Source: a virus | DNA: 30,357 bases | Virus record (IMG/VR): IMGVR_UViG_3300022150_000083 | Location: 1-30,357 of that record | Direction: 5' to 3' (one strand) | In this document: positions 15,969 to 23,275 of the stretch, one piece after another | Numbering within the stretch: position 1 is the first letter of the stretch | Layout of the letters: every line of letters begins with the position of its first letter | Notes under the pieces: generated by a model | Seen by the model: only the letters and a program-made list of their open reading frames with translations | Databases searched by the model: none | Told to the model about the DNA's origin: nothing | Position numbers and translations under genes: made by a program

Positions 15969-17705
15969 ATGAAAAAACCGCCGTCTGCCAATCGCTCCAC
16001 AATAAGCCTCTCTGGTGATGATTGTTCACCACTTGGCGACACTGGCCTAGAAAATACATCCTTGACGGGTTCTGCGCCCTCTCAGGACTCGCCAGACACT
16101 ATTCGGCGGGTTGGACGCCCTGCAACTTTCACGCCAGCGCAAAAAGAGGATGCTCTTGCCCGATATATGGCGGGTGACAGCACATCAGAAATCGCGGCCC
16201 AGATCGGCTGCTCCGACCGAACAGTGCGCATCTGGGCATCGAAAGGCGATTGGTCCAGCGATCTGCGCAAGCGGCGCGAGACGTGGGACGGCATCGAGGC
16301 GCAAATCCACCGGCTCAGCCGCGTCAAAAATCCAACCAATGCACAGGCACAGCGCCTCGCAATGCTCACCAAATCACTGGATCGGGTGAAGAAATCAGCG
16401 CCCAAGCCTAAGCCCCGCCCAATCGTTGCCAACGCGATGTCGTCAGAGGCGCTCGCCCGCGTCCTTGATCCAGAATATGGCCTCTATGGATATCAGACCG
16501 AGTTTTTGAACGATGACGGGCGGTTTCGCATCATCCTCAAGGCGCGTCAGATTGGTTTCTCCTACGTGGTGGGCCTTGCCGTGCTCCTTGGTGCGATGGC
16601 TGGGCGTCCGCAGATCGTGGTTTCGGCATCTGAGCGTCAAGCACAAATCATCCTGGCCTACGTGCGCCATCATGCGGGGCGGCTCGGTGTCCTGATCGAC
16701 GAGGATAAGGCCAACAAGCTCGTCATCATGGGCACCGATATCGTGGCAATGTCCACCAACTTTCGCACAGCTCAGGGCTGGCCGGGTGATGTCTGGCTCG
16801 ACGAGTTTGCATGGGTGCGCAATCAGCGGATGCTATGGGCAGCGGTGATCCCGTCCATCACGGCAATGGGCGGACGCGTGACGGTATTCTCGACACCGTT
16901 CCTGCCCGGATCGTTGTTTTGGGAAATCGCGACAAACCACAAGAACAAGCACGACCACTGGTCGCGCAGGACCATCACCATCGAGGACGCGATCAGTCAG
17001 GGCATGCCGTTGCCTGGTGGCCTCGACGAGTTGCGCATGCTGTTCGACAGCGAAAGCTGGGCGATGTTTTATGAGTGCCAATGGGCAGAGAATGGCTCGG
17101 CGCTGTTGTCCTGGGAATTGCTGCACTCGCTCACCGAAGAACGCATCTTGCCGCACAAGTTTGGACGTCTGCGCGGCGGTGTCGATGTCGGGCGCATCAA
17201 TGACCGCACTGCAATCGCTATCGTTGGCCAGGAGGTTGATGGCAAAAAGTGGAAAGACCGTTTCGCACTTATGCACCACGAGCTGCACAAGGGTATGAAA
17301 TTCGATGCCCAGAAAATGACGATCCAGCAGATCGACGAACGCCTCGATATCGAAAGCTGGAAAGTGGACAAGACCGGCCTCGGAATGCAACTGGCCGAGG
17401 AACTGCATACCGCCAGCCCCGAGCGTTTCGAGGGCGTCTGGTTCTCGGCCCAACGCAAGTCCAAGCTGGCGCTGAACGTGCTCAAGCTGGCCGAGGAGCG
17501 CCGCCTGCTGTTGCCCAATGATCCCGATGTGCTGGCGCAAATGCACTCGATCCAAAAGATCACCAGCGGCACGTCGATCAAGTATGACGCCGAGCGCAAT
17601 GACGAGGGGCACGGTGACTTGTTCTGGGCCGTGGCACTCGCAGCTGATGGCCGTGCAAAGCCCGGCGGTGGTGGCGGTGGGTTGGCGGTCGAAGTGCTGT
17701 CATGA
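15969..17705 (+). CDS. P: Terminase ATPase/nuclease subunit (gpP-like)
   Basis: 578-residue packaging motor. Residues about 47-94 form a helix-turn-helix ('FTPAQKEDALARYMAGDSTS', 'EIAAQIGCSDRTVRIWASKG'), as in P2 gpP-type terminases. Then come a Walker-A-like 'KARQIGFS' at about 191-198, Walker B 'DVWLDE' at about 274-279, and an RNase-H-type nuclease with 'GGVDVGRINDRTAIAIVG' (Asp about 406). The start ATG at 15969 is 4 bases after the portal stop. It cuts and pumps DNA into the P2-type head. If the genome replicates by Mu-type transposition, it should package from integrated copies by headful, but the gpP resemblance leaves a cos mechanism open. Confidence 0.93.
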   Translation: MKKPPSANRSTISLSGDDCSPLGDTGLENTSLTGSAPSQDSPDTIRRVGRPATFTPAQKEDALARYMAGDSTSEIAAQIGCSDRTVRIWASKGDWSSDLRKRRETWDGIEAQIHRLSRVKNPTNAQAQRLAMLTKSLDRVKKSAPKPKPRPIVANAMSSEALARVLDPEYGLYGYQTEFLNDDGRFRIILKARQIGFSYVVGLAVLLGAMAGRPQIVVSASERQAQIILAYVRHHAGRLGVLIDEDKANKLVIMGTDIVAMSTNFRTAQGWPGDVWLDEFAWVRNQRMLWAAVIPSITAMGGRVTVFSTPFLPGSLFWEIATNHKNKHDHWSRRTITIEDAISQGMPLPGGLDELRMLFDSESWAMFYECQWAENGSALLSWELLHSLTEERILPHKFGRLRGGVDVGRINDRTAIAIVGQEVDGKKWKDRFALMHHELHKGMKFDAQKMTIQQIDERLDIESWKVDKTGLGMQLAEELHTASPERFEGVWFSAQRKSKLALNVLKLAEERRLLLPNDPDVLAQMHSIQKITSGTSIKYDAERNDEGHGDLFWAVALAADGRAKPGGGGGGLAVEVLS

Positions 17706-18118
17706 AGCTGCAAACCCTTGCACTCAAGGTTGCTGAAAAGTTGCGCGAAATCGCGACGCGGCAAGGCAATGTGCCGTTCAAAAAGGGCGATTTGCGCAAG
17801 TCGCACGTGGTCGAACCGTCAGGCACGGACGATGCAATCTTGTCGGCGAACACCCCATATGCGCGCCCCGTGCATGACGGCAGACCAGCCATGACAATCA
17901 AGCCCAAGCGCAAGAAGGCGCTGTCATGGTCGGGCGGCAGGCATCCCGCAAAATCAGTCAAACAACCTGCACGCACCGGCGACCCATGGCTTGCGCGCGC
18001 CGTCGAAGATTTGGAGCTGGAGGGCCTTGGCTTTCTCGCCCCGGACGTAGGCCAAGAGGTGGCCGACGATCTCACGGACGCACTTCGCGCCCGTGGGATG
18101 GCAGTGCGCCGAGGATAG
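17702..18118 (+). CDS. HK97 gp10-like neck/tail component
   Basis: 138-residue protein resembling the gp10-type 'putative tail-component' family: 'DLRKSHVVEPSGTDDAILSA', then 'NTPYARPVHDGRPAMTIKPK', and 'GRHPAKSVKQPARTGDPWLA'. The Tyr-Ala-Arg-x-Val-His-Asp-Gly stretch is the usual core. Such proteins sit at the head-tail joint. The ATG overlaps the terminase TGA (ATGA). It is unusual that this neck gene travels with terminase and lysis genes on the plus strand rather than with the other connectors on the minus strand. Confidence 0.85.
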   Translation: MKLQTLALKVAEKLREIATRQGNVPFKKGDLRKSHVVEPSGTDDAILSANTPYARPVHDGRPAMTIKPKRKKALSWSGGRHPAKSVKQPARTGDPWLARAVEDLELEGLGFLAPDVGQEVADDLTDALRARGMAVRRG

Positions 18119-18160
18119 GCACACACGCCGAATATCAACCAGCAACAAAGGAACGATACC

Positions 18161-18697
18161 ATGACCAAGCAAAACGCCAACAAAGACAAGGCCTCCCCGG
18201 CGCAGTCTGCGCCTGATGATGCTGCAACAAATCAGGTCAAACCAACCGACACCACGACCCAGCAAGAAAAGGCGGCACCGTCCGCCGTGGGGGCTTCCAC
18301 GCCGTCACTGGTCGCGCTGGCCATGGCGATTTCAATGGGTGAAATCACCAACGAGGCGCAAGAGCAGGCAGGCCTCGATCTTTGGGATCGCATCGGTTGC
18401 GAGGCTATGCCGCCGAAACTCGCCGTCGCCGCCTTCGACTGCGCATACGACCAGGGCGCACAGGTATGCGAGCGCCTGTTAGCCAAGATCGGCGTCGGCG
18501 ATGGCAAATCTGGCGTCGATGCAATCTCTGAGCTTGATGGCCGAACAGACGATGAGCTGGTGACCACGTTCCTCGCGTGGCGTCTGCGCAGGTATGCCTT
18601 CACCGGCAACGCCGCGACCAAGATGCTGGAATGGTCCATCCGTGTTCTCGAAATTCAAGCACTCAAGATCAGCTCGCCCGACGCGATTAGCGCCTAA
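18161..18697 (+). CDS. GH108-like protein lacking the catalytic N terminus
   Basis: 178 residues. Residues 1-45 are low-complexity (Gln/Thr/Pro/Ala/Lys). Residues about 48-165 resemble the second half of GH108 phage lysozymes plus their peptidoglycan-binding tail: 'EAQEQAGLDLWDRIGCEAMP', 'PKLAVAAFDCAYDQGAQVCE', and 'DELVTTFLAWRLRRYAFTGN'. The N-terminal catalytic 'EGG' segment expected of GH108 is missing, so it is probably not a lytic enzyme. It may bind peptidoglycan or help the lysozyme gene that follows. AAGGA stands 8 bases before the start. Family assignment is moderate. Confidence 0.75.
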   Translation: MTKQNANKDKASPAQSAPDDAATNQVKPTDTTTQQEKAAPSAVGASTPSLVALAMAISMGEITNEAQEQAGLDLWDRIGCEAMPPKLAVAAFDCAYDQGAQVCERLLAKIGVGDGKSGVDAISELDGRTDDELVTTFLAWRLRRYAFTGNAATKMLEWSIRVLEIQALKISSPDAISA

Positions 18698-18733
18698 AAC
18701 CTCATCCCCAATTACGAAAACTAGGAGAGAACC

Positions 18734-19552
18734 ATGAAACTTATTCCGAATTGGCAAACCATTGCGATCAGCGCGCACAGTATGTGGGCATTCTATGCAA
18801 GCCTGCTGTGTCTGTTGATGCCCGAAATCATCTTCGGGCTGTTCGATGTCGATACGAACCCCCGCATCTGGTGGGTCATCGGCATTCTGTTGCTGATCTA
18901 CGGTATCATCGGGCGCATCTGGGATCAGGGGATTGATCGCGACAAGACACAATTTCCTTGGCTCATCGGTGTCATGGTGATCGCCGTACTTGCTATACTG
19001 GCACTGAGCAATCTCGCGGCGTCGGCTATGGCAAAAATGCAGCCCGCCGAGACTATCGCACCGCACGTGGCAGTCGCGCCAAGCGGCAGCAACGCCCGTG
19101 ATACGGCATTCTTGCAGGTGGCAGTCCCTTTTATCGGCGGATGGGAGGGGCTGCGTCTTGATGCCTATCTCGACATCGTGGGGGTGCCCACGGTCTGCTA
19201 TGGCGAAACCAAGGGCGTAGCGCTGGGGGATAACTACACCAAACGGGAATGCGATGCGATGTTCTCGCGCGAGGTGTTGGATTATCGTGACCGGCTACGT
19301 CCTGCGTTCACTGACGATACTGTCTCTCACCGGCTCCCGTTGGCGCGCGACGTCGCCTATACCAGTCTGGCCTACAACGTCGGTGTGGCAGGTACGGCCA
19401 AAAGCACCGCAGTGCGGCGGCTTAACCAGTCCGATATCGCGGGCGGCTGCACGGCTCTCGGTTGGTGGAACAAAGCGGGCGGGCGCGTCGTGCGCGGCCT
19501 TGTCAATCGGCGCACCAAGGAAACTGAACTCTGTATGCGTGGGCTGGCCTGA
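18734..19552 (+). CDS. Holin-lysozyme fusion (membrane domain + GH24)
   Basis: 272 residues in two parts. Residues 1-100 carry three hydrophobic segments (about 15-37, 44-61, 75-98) like small phage holins. Residues about 120-272 are a GH24 (T4/P21-type) lysozyme with Glu138, Asp147 and Thr153 spaced 9 and 6 apart, exactly the E-D-T triad spacing of T4 (11-20-26), in 'GGWEGLRLDAYLDIVG' and 'VPTVCYGET'. It probably cleaves peptidoglycan while tethered to the inner membrane. AGGAGA precedes the start, and the stop overlaps the next ATG (TGATG). No separate holin gene is visible in the window. Confidence 0.9.
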   Translation: MKLIPNWQTIAISAHSMWAFYASLLCLLMPEIIFGLFDVDTNPRIWWVIGILLLIYGIIGRIWDQGIDRDKTQFPWLIGVMVIAVLAILALSNLAASAMAKMQPAETIAPHVAVAPSGSNARDTAFLQVAVPFIGGWEGLRLDAYLDIVGVPTVCYGETKGVALGDNYTKRECDAMFSREVLDYRDRLRPAFTDDTVSHRLPLARDVAYTSLAYNVGVAGTAKSTAVRRLNQSDIAGGCTALGWWNKAGGRVVRGLVNRRTKETELCMRGLA

Positions 19553-19779
19553 TGCGTGGCGGCATCGCGCTCCTGCTGGCCTCACTGTTGCTAAGCAGCA
19601 TCATCGCCGCTGGCGCGCTCGGCATGTTCCAGCTCGGCAAGGCCAGCAGCCGGGCTGAGGTCAATGAAACCAATCAGGAGGCACAAGATGAAGCTGATCA
19701 GGCAAGTAGCATTTTTGATCGCTGCATCGTTGATGGCGGCGTGTTCGACTTCGCAACCGGCAAGTGTCGGCGGCGTTGA
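19552..19779 (+). CDS. Rz-like inner-membrane spanin
   Basis: 75-residue protein with one N-terminal membrane segment (about residues 4-24, 'ALLLASLLLSSIIAAGALG') and a short acidic, helical periplasmic part ending in 'DRCIVDGGVFDFATGKCRRR' with two cysteines. The start overlaps the lysozyme stop (TGATG), and a lipoprotein gene begins inside it in another frame. This nested pair after a lysozyme is the classic i-spanin/o-spanin arrangement, which fuses inner and outer membranes at the end of lysis. It is short for an Rz; assignment rests on architecture rather than sequence similarity. Confidence 0.7.
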   Translation: MRGGIALLLASLLLSSIIAAGALGMFQLGKASSRAEVNETNQEAQDEADQASSIFDRCIVDGGVFDFATGKCRRR

Positions 19780-19966
19780 TCGTGTCATCGGCGATGAACT
19801 CCCCGGCGCACAGGGTGTGACCATCGCCGATCAGAACCGGATCGACGACACTGTGGCGCGCGCCTGTGCCGCTGGTCTCTACACGTCTGCGCTGTGCGAC
19901 ATTCACACCGTCGCAAGCGCTGAACGGCGTAGGGACTTGGCGGGACGCATGGGTGCTGGCGTCTGA
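19688..19966 (+). CDS. Rz1-like outer-membrane spanin lipoprotein
   Basis: 92-residue lipoprotein with signal sequence 'MKLIRQVAFLIAASLMAAC', in which LMAAC is a lipobox and Cys19 the lipidated residue. The ATG at 19688 is chosen because AGGAGG lies 7 bases before it; an ATG at 19664 has none. It overlaps the preceding Rz-like gene by 92 bases in a different frame. The mature part has three further cysteines and is not proline-rich as in lambda Rz1. Its stop overlaps the next start by one base (TGATG). Confidence 0.75.
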   Translation: MKLIRQVAFLIAASLMAACSTSQPASVGGVDRVIGDELPGAQGVTIADQNRIDDTVARACAAGLYTSALCDIHTVASAERRRDLAGRMGAGV

Positions 19967-20403
19967 TGTCCAGCTTTACCGAACCGTTAATCGTAATGGC
20001 CGTTCCCGGCACCGCAATGGGTCTTGCGCGGCTGTTACCGCCGGGCTTCCAGCGTCCTCGCTGGCAGGTTCGGGACGGGTTTCGATACGCGGTCGGGGAT
20101 CTCCAACAACCTGCCCAGATCGTGGTAGTGCCGGATGGCTTCGTGTTCGACGGTGCGTCTGTCCCATTGCTGTTTCGCGCCTTGGTGCCGATGGCGCACC
20201 CTGATTACATCCAGGCGGCGGCGCTTCACGATTGGATGCTGGAAAGCGGCGACCACACGCGCCGCCATTGCGATCATGTGTTCCACGAGGCTCTGGGAGT
20301 GTTGGGCATGCCAGCTATTTGGCGCGCCGCGATGTTTGCCGGGGTCCGTATCGGCGCGATCCGCTGGCATTTTCGACAGCACATGAAAGGAAGTGCATCA
20401 TGA
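19966..20403 (+). CDS. DUF1353 family protein
   Basis: 145-residue phage protein of unknown function. DUF1353 features are 'VVPDGFVFDGASVPLLFRAL' (usually VPxGFxTDGAS(I/V)P) and 'HPDYIQAAALHDWMLESG' with the LHD pair. Genes of this family are common near phage lysis and tail genes, but no activity is established that I can cite. It overlaps neighbours at both ends (TGATG before, ATGA after), so it belongs to the same late operon. Confidence 0.85.
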   Translation: MSSFTEPLIVMAVPGTAMGLARLLPPGFQRPRWQVRDGFRYAVGDLQQPAQIVVVPDGFVFDGASVPLLFRALVPMAHPDYIQAAALHDWMLESGDHTRRHCDHVFHEALGVLGMPAIWRAAMFAGVRIGAIRWHFRQHMKGSAS

Positions 20404-20993
20404 CAAACGAAATCACTACGATAGAGCCAACGCGGACCCAACGCACGGCTTCATGGCTCAAGGATGCGCTGATTATTTGGGGCGTTGGTGCCGCTTCGTT
20501 CTCGACGCTCTTCTCAATCGTCGTCTATTTTGCGGCAAACGAGATCACAGAATTCGTGTCGAACCAGTTTGGCATAGACCAGCTGGCGACATCTGCTGAG
20601 GTCAAAGCACTTGCCGACAAGATCGACGACATCACAGGCGAGAACCGCTTTTTGATCGTGCGCTTAGAGCAAAGCTATGTGCTGGAGCCCGTCAGCCAAG
20701 GCGAAGATGTGACAGCGCGCTATATGATGCGTCGAACCGTCCTGGGGTCTGAATGCACGTTCATCGCGTCGACCCCAATTTTTCGCGATGTGCGCGATAT
20801 TGGTATTCCCGGCGTCACCCTCACACCGCCGCAACAGGTTGGGCTAACCTTTCAGCGGGTGCAATCCACGTTCCGCCCACCCGATAATCTGATACCAGGC
20901 AGGATCGAGCTGAGCCTTTCGTTGGAATATCGGTGTGACGGCAAAACTCGGTTTGATGAGGTCATGCCGCTGGCATACATCATGCTAAGCTGA
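20400..20993 (+). CDS. Single-pass membrane protein of unknown function
   Basis: 197-residue protein with one membrane segment at about residues 22-46 ('DALIIWGVGAASFSTLFSIV'), a short coiled segment ('SAEVKALADKIDDITGENRF'), and a C-terminal, beta-rich domain with two cysteines. The ATG overlaps the DUF1353 stop (ATGA) and GGAAG lies just before it; an upstream in-frame start is unnecessary. It is the last gene of the lysis operon before a strong hairpin. It could be a lysis regulator or a superinfection-exclusion protein, but neither is shown. Confidence 0.8.
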   Translation: MTNEITTIEPTRTQRTASWLKDALIIWGVGAASFSTLFSIVVYFAANEITEFVSNQFGIDQLATSAEVKALADKIDDITGENRFLIVRLEQSYVLEPVSQGEDVTARYMMRRTVLGSECTFIASTPIFRDVRDIGIPGVTLTPPQQVGLTFQRVQSTFRPPDNLIPGRIELSLSLEYRCDGKTRFDEVMPLAYIMLS

Positions 20994-21019
20994 GGAAACT
21001 CACGTGAAACGGTATGCAC

Positions 21020-21059
21020 GACAAAGGGACGACCTCCAAATTGAGGCCGTCCCTTTGTC
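21020..21059. terminator. Two-way hairpin between converging operons
   Basis: A 17-bp stem (21020-21036 with 21043-21059) and a 6-base loop. There is one A/C mismatch in plus-strand RNA, which becomes a G-U pair in minus-strand RNA. It lies 26 bases after the last plus-strand gene and 36 bases after the last minus-strand gene, exactly where two converging operons need stopping. There is no long U-run on either side. Confidence 0.8.
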
Positions 21060-21094
21060 TTATGTTCCGGTGATATTCAAGGCTGCCAAAGGCC

Positions 21095-22039
21095 CTAATC
21101 GAAATAGGCTACTGTGATCGTGCGGCACCGAAAGTGATAGGGCGGGCTTGCGATATTCGCATCAAGGTCTTCATCGTTGATGTCGCTTAGGTCAACTTCA
21201 CCATCATTGTTCATCGCCCACGCGGCTTTGGCACGCGGCTCGTCGCGCTTGCCAACGGCGTCCAGATACTCGATCACCTGCGCGCGCATTTTGGTGACCT
21301 CGATGATCCGGCCATTCATCTGGCGGCATATCTCGGTTGTGCCCTCATCGATCTGGGCGCGCACCTGGACGCGGGCGATCTCGGCGCGCTCGTAGCCGGT
21401 AACTCGGCCGATTTCGCGCGTCTTGGTGGCGGTATGATCGGCCAGCATCTCCCAATACACGATACTGCGGTCCGACATTCCGGCGAAATCTTCGGCGAAC
21501 CGTTGGGTCAAACCCTCGCGCGTCATGCCTTCGGTAAAGTAATCGTTCAGTATTCTGGCAATGTTGTCTTGGGTCTTGATGTTCCAACTGTTGCCAATCC
21601 AGTAAAGATTTCCTTGCTTGAGAACGTCGAGGGCATCCAGATCGGGGCGGGCAAAGGCTATCGACACGCCGACCGATTTACCCACTTCCTCGGCACCTGT
21701 GCGGAATACGACGTCGGTAAGGTTGACCACAGGCTCGCGCATCGCGGCGCGGATCGCCTCGGTGCCCACTGACGCCTCCAGAACCCGCATGATAGTCGCA
21801 CCGTCCTCTTTTGTGAACTTGCCCGGTCCAAGGTCTCTCAGACGGTCCAAGGCGGCGGCTATGCCATCCCGCATGGCCACACTCCACGCGTTGGTCATGC
21901 TGACCCTCAGCTCGCCATATAGCCGCTCGTAGGCGTCGGCATCCTTGATCACCACCGCTCGCGCCAGACGGCGCTCCAGGGCGCTCTTGATCGCATTTTC
22001 TGCTAAAGTCACTTTCTGATCCTTTTCAATTTTGTCCAT
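21095..22039 (-). CDS. F: Minor head protein, Mu gpF / SPP1 gp7 type
   Basis: 314-residue head morphogenesis protein. The C-terminal region carries the SPP1-gp7 hallmarks: 'TREIGRVTGYERAEIARVQV', 'IDEGTTEICRQMNGRIIEVT' and the ending 'PPYHFRCRTITVAYFD' (PPxHxxCRC/T). In Mu and SPP1, such proteins bind the portal inside the head. The ATG at 22039 overlaps the upstream gene by 14 bases; no strong ribosome site is visible, which suggests coupling. It lies at the end of the early operon rather than beside the portal, and P2 has no counterpart, so it looks like part of the Mu-derived block. Confidence 0.88.
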   Translation of the reverse strand: MDKIEKDQKVTLAENAIKSALERRLARAVVIKDADAYERLYGELRVSMTNAWSVAMRDGIAAALDRLRDLGPGKFTKEDGATIMRVLEASVGTEAIRAAMREPVVNLTDVVFRTGAEEVGKSVGVSIAFARPDLDALDVLKQGNLYWIGNSWNIKTQDNIARILNDYFTEGMTREGLTQRFAEDFAGMSDRSIVYWEMLADHTATKTREIGRVTGYERAEIARVQVRAQIDEGTTEICRQMNGRIIEVTKMRAQVIEYLDAVGKRDEPRAKAAWAMNNDGEVDLSDINDEDLDANIASPPYHFRCRTITVAYFD

Positions 22040-22364
22040 TTGCACGGCGCATGCGCTTGATGTTCTTTTCCATGATCCGCTTTCGCTCGGCACGCAGCTC
22101 TTTCAACGCGCGCTCGCGGCGGATGATGCGGGCTTGCAGTTTGCCAAGGCGCTTGAGGTCGGCATCGGTGGCGTAACCAGTCCAAGGTGCGCCACACTCA
22201 AAAGGCGGGATTGCCGTATCGCACCTCGGGCCAATTGCCTCGAACAGGTGCTTGGCCAGATCATTGACGGACAGCGCGCTTACGACCGGCGCACCGTTGT
22301 GGCCAATGCCAGCGATGGTTTGTCCAGCGGTCGCTGCTATACAAGGATCAGACTTTCGGGCCAC
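22026..22364 (-). CDS. Unknown basic protein before the minor head gene
   Basis: 112-residue protein started by GTG with AAGGA 7 bases upstream. The N-terminal half contains 'AGIGHNGAPVVSALSVNDLA' and 'CGAPWTGYATDADLKRLGKL'. The C-terminal third is a very basic helix (Arg/Lys-rich, 'RERALKELRAERKRIMEKNI'), which suggests nucleic acid or acidic-protein binding. I do not recognise the family. It overlaps the minor head gene by 14 bases and may be expressed with it. Confidence 0.78.
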   Translation of the reverse strand: MARKSDPCIAATAGQTIAGIGHNGAPVVSALSVNDLAKHLFEAIGPRCDTAIPPFECGAPWTGYATDADLKRLGKLQARIIRRERALKELRAERKRIMEKNIKRMRRANGQN

Positions 22365-22376
22365 CGGATTTCCTTT

Positions 22377-22574
22377 TTATTCAGCTTTTTCAAATAGATC
22401 ATTGCCTTTTGTTCCAGCGCCGCTTTTCTTGGCCCGCACTTTTGCAGGGTCTATTTCCTCCCACGCCTTCCAGCGATGGTTGCAAATCGGGCAGCGCCGA
22501 TACCGCTGAACAGTGGTTCCGAAATTGAAAGTCGAAGTCACGAGACCACGGCCTCCGCACTTAGGGCATTGCAT
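22377..22574 (-). CDS. Small zinc-ribbon protein
   Basis: 65-residue protein with two CxxC pairs, 'CPKCGGRGLVTSTF' and 'YRRCPICNHRWKAWEE', the pattern of an NrdR/TFIIS-like zinc ribbon, followed by a lysine-rich tail. The ATG at 22574 has GAGAGG about 8 bases upstream; starts further up overlap the previous gene without a site. A DNA- or RNA-binding accessory role is likely but unproven. Confidence 0.82.
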   Translation of the reverse strand: MQCPKCGGRGLVTSTFNFGTTVQRYRRCPICNHRWKAWEEIDPAKVRAKKSGAGTKGNDLFEKAE

Positions 22575-22752
22575 CGACACACCCCTCTCGTAATGCCAAC
22601 GCGAGCAGATATTCATTGCGACGATCCAACGCGGCCATAATGCCCAGAACGGCATCGGTCGCCGCGAAGGTTTGGTCCTCGGTCCAATTCGGGTTGCTCA
22701 GGATCAGATCATGCTCGGCGATCCCGGCGCGAACTATTCTAAACAGGTGCAT
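22561..22752 (-). CDS. Small unknown early protein
   Basis: 63-residue acidic, helical protein (MHLFRIVRAGIAEHDLILSN). It overlaps gemA by 14 bases and the zinc-ribbon gene by 14 bases, which supports it as a member of the operon. I recognise no family and see no cysteine motif or membrane segment. Confidence 0.65.
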   Translation of the reverse strand: MHLFRIVRAGIAEHDLILSNPNWTEDQTFAATDAVLGIMAALDRRNEYLLALALREGCVDAMP

Positions 22753-23248
22753 CGGACCGGCCCTGCTGGTTATCGTGCATTTGCGCAGCCCAATTCTCTA
22801 AACCCATGATCACCTTGCTGGCCTGTGTGCGGCTCAGAAACTTGGTCGAGCTGACCTTTGCCGTGCGCTTTACAAACGACCGCAGGCGCTCATCCTCAAG
22901 GCCATCCTGCCACCCAATCGCGCGGCCCACAGCGGCGATCTTGGCCCACTGCGCCGATGTCGGGCGCTCCTCGCCATTGGCGGTCGGGCCTTTGCCACCG
23001 GGTGTGCGGTCAGGCAACAAGCCCTCCTTGCGCATCATCTTGATCAGATCGATGCGCTCAGCTGTCGTCAGCTTGCCCGCTGATCGCTTGCCGGTGTGAC
23101 GCTCCAACCACGCCTCGTAAGCGTCACGACCATCTGCACCTTTCGACACATCGCCGAACAAGGCCTTCGCACCGATGTGGATAGTCGCAAGGTCGGCATT
23201 CCGACGCGCGGGGGATGTCTTGGGGGTGCTCATGGTCCGGTCTTTCAT
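22739..23248 (-). CDS. gemA: GemA (Mu gp16) family regulatory protein
   Basis: 169-residue GemA/DUF1018 protein. In Mu, GemA is reported to affect host gene expression and DNA topology. Hallmarks are 'RRNADLATIHIGAKALFGD', 'RDAYEAWLERHTGKRSAGKL', 'PTSAQWAKIAAVGRAIGWQD', and 'FVKRTAKVSSTKFLSRTQAS'. The start is uncertain: ATG 23248 or ATG 23233 (MSTPKTSP); neither has a ribosome site. The former would be met by a TAATG stop/start if the preceding gene were read in the -1 frame past its C tract. It is a marker of Mu-type early regions. Confidence 0.92.
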   Translation of the reverse strand: MKDRTMSTPKTSPARRNADLATIHIGAKALFGDVSKGADGRDAYEAWLERHTGKRSAGKLTTAERIDLIKMMRKEGLLPDRTPGGKGPTANGEERPTSAQWAKIAAVGRAIGWQDGLEDERLRSFVKRTAKVSSTKFLSRTQASKVIMGLENWAAQMHDNQQGRSDAPV

Positions 23249-23275
23249 TAGTGGATTGTTAGGGGGCTTGGATCG

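Noticed and set aside
20232-20399. Longer start for the membrane protein
   Set aside because: It reads through the DUF1353 gene in another frame; the ATGA-overlapping start at 20400 has a ribosome site.
22026-22364. Mor/C-type late activator
   Set aside because: Considered because of position and basic C terminus, but the Mor pattern of a helix-turn-helix near the C terminus is not visible.
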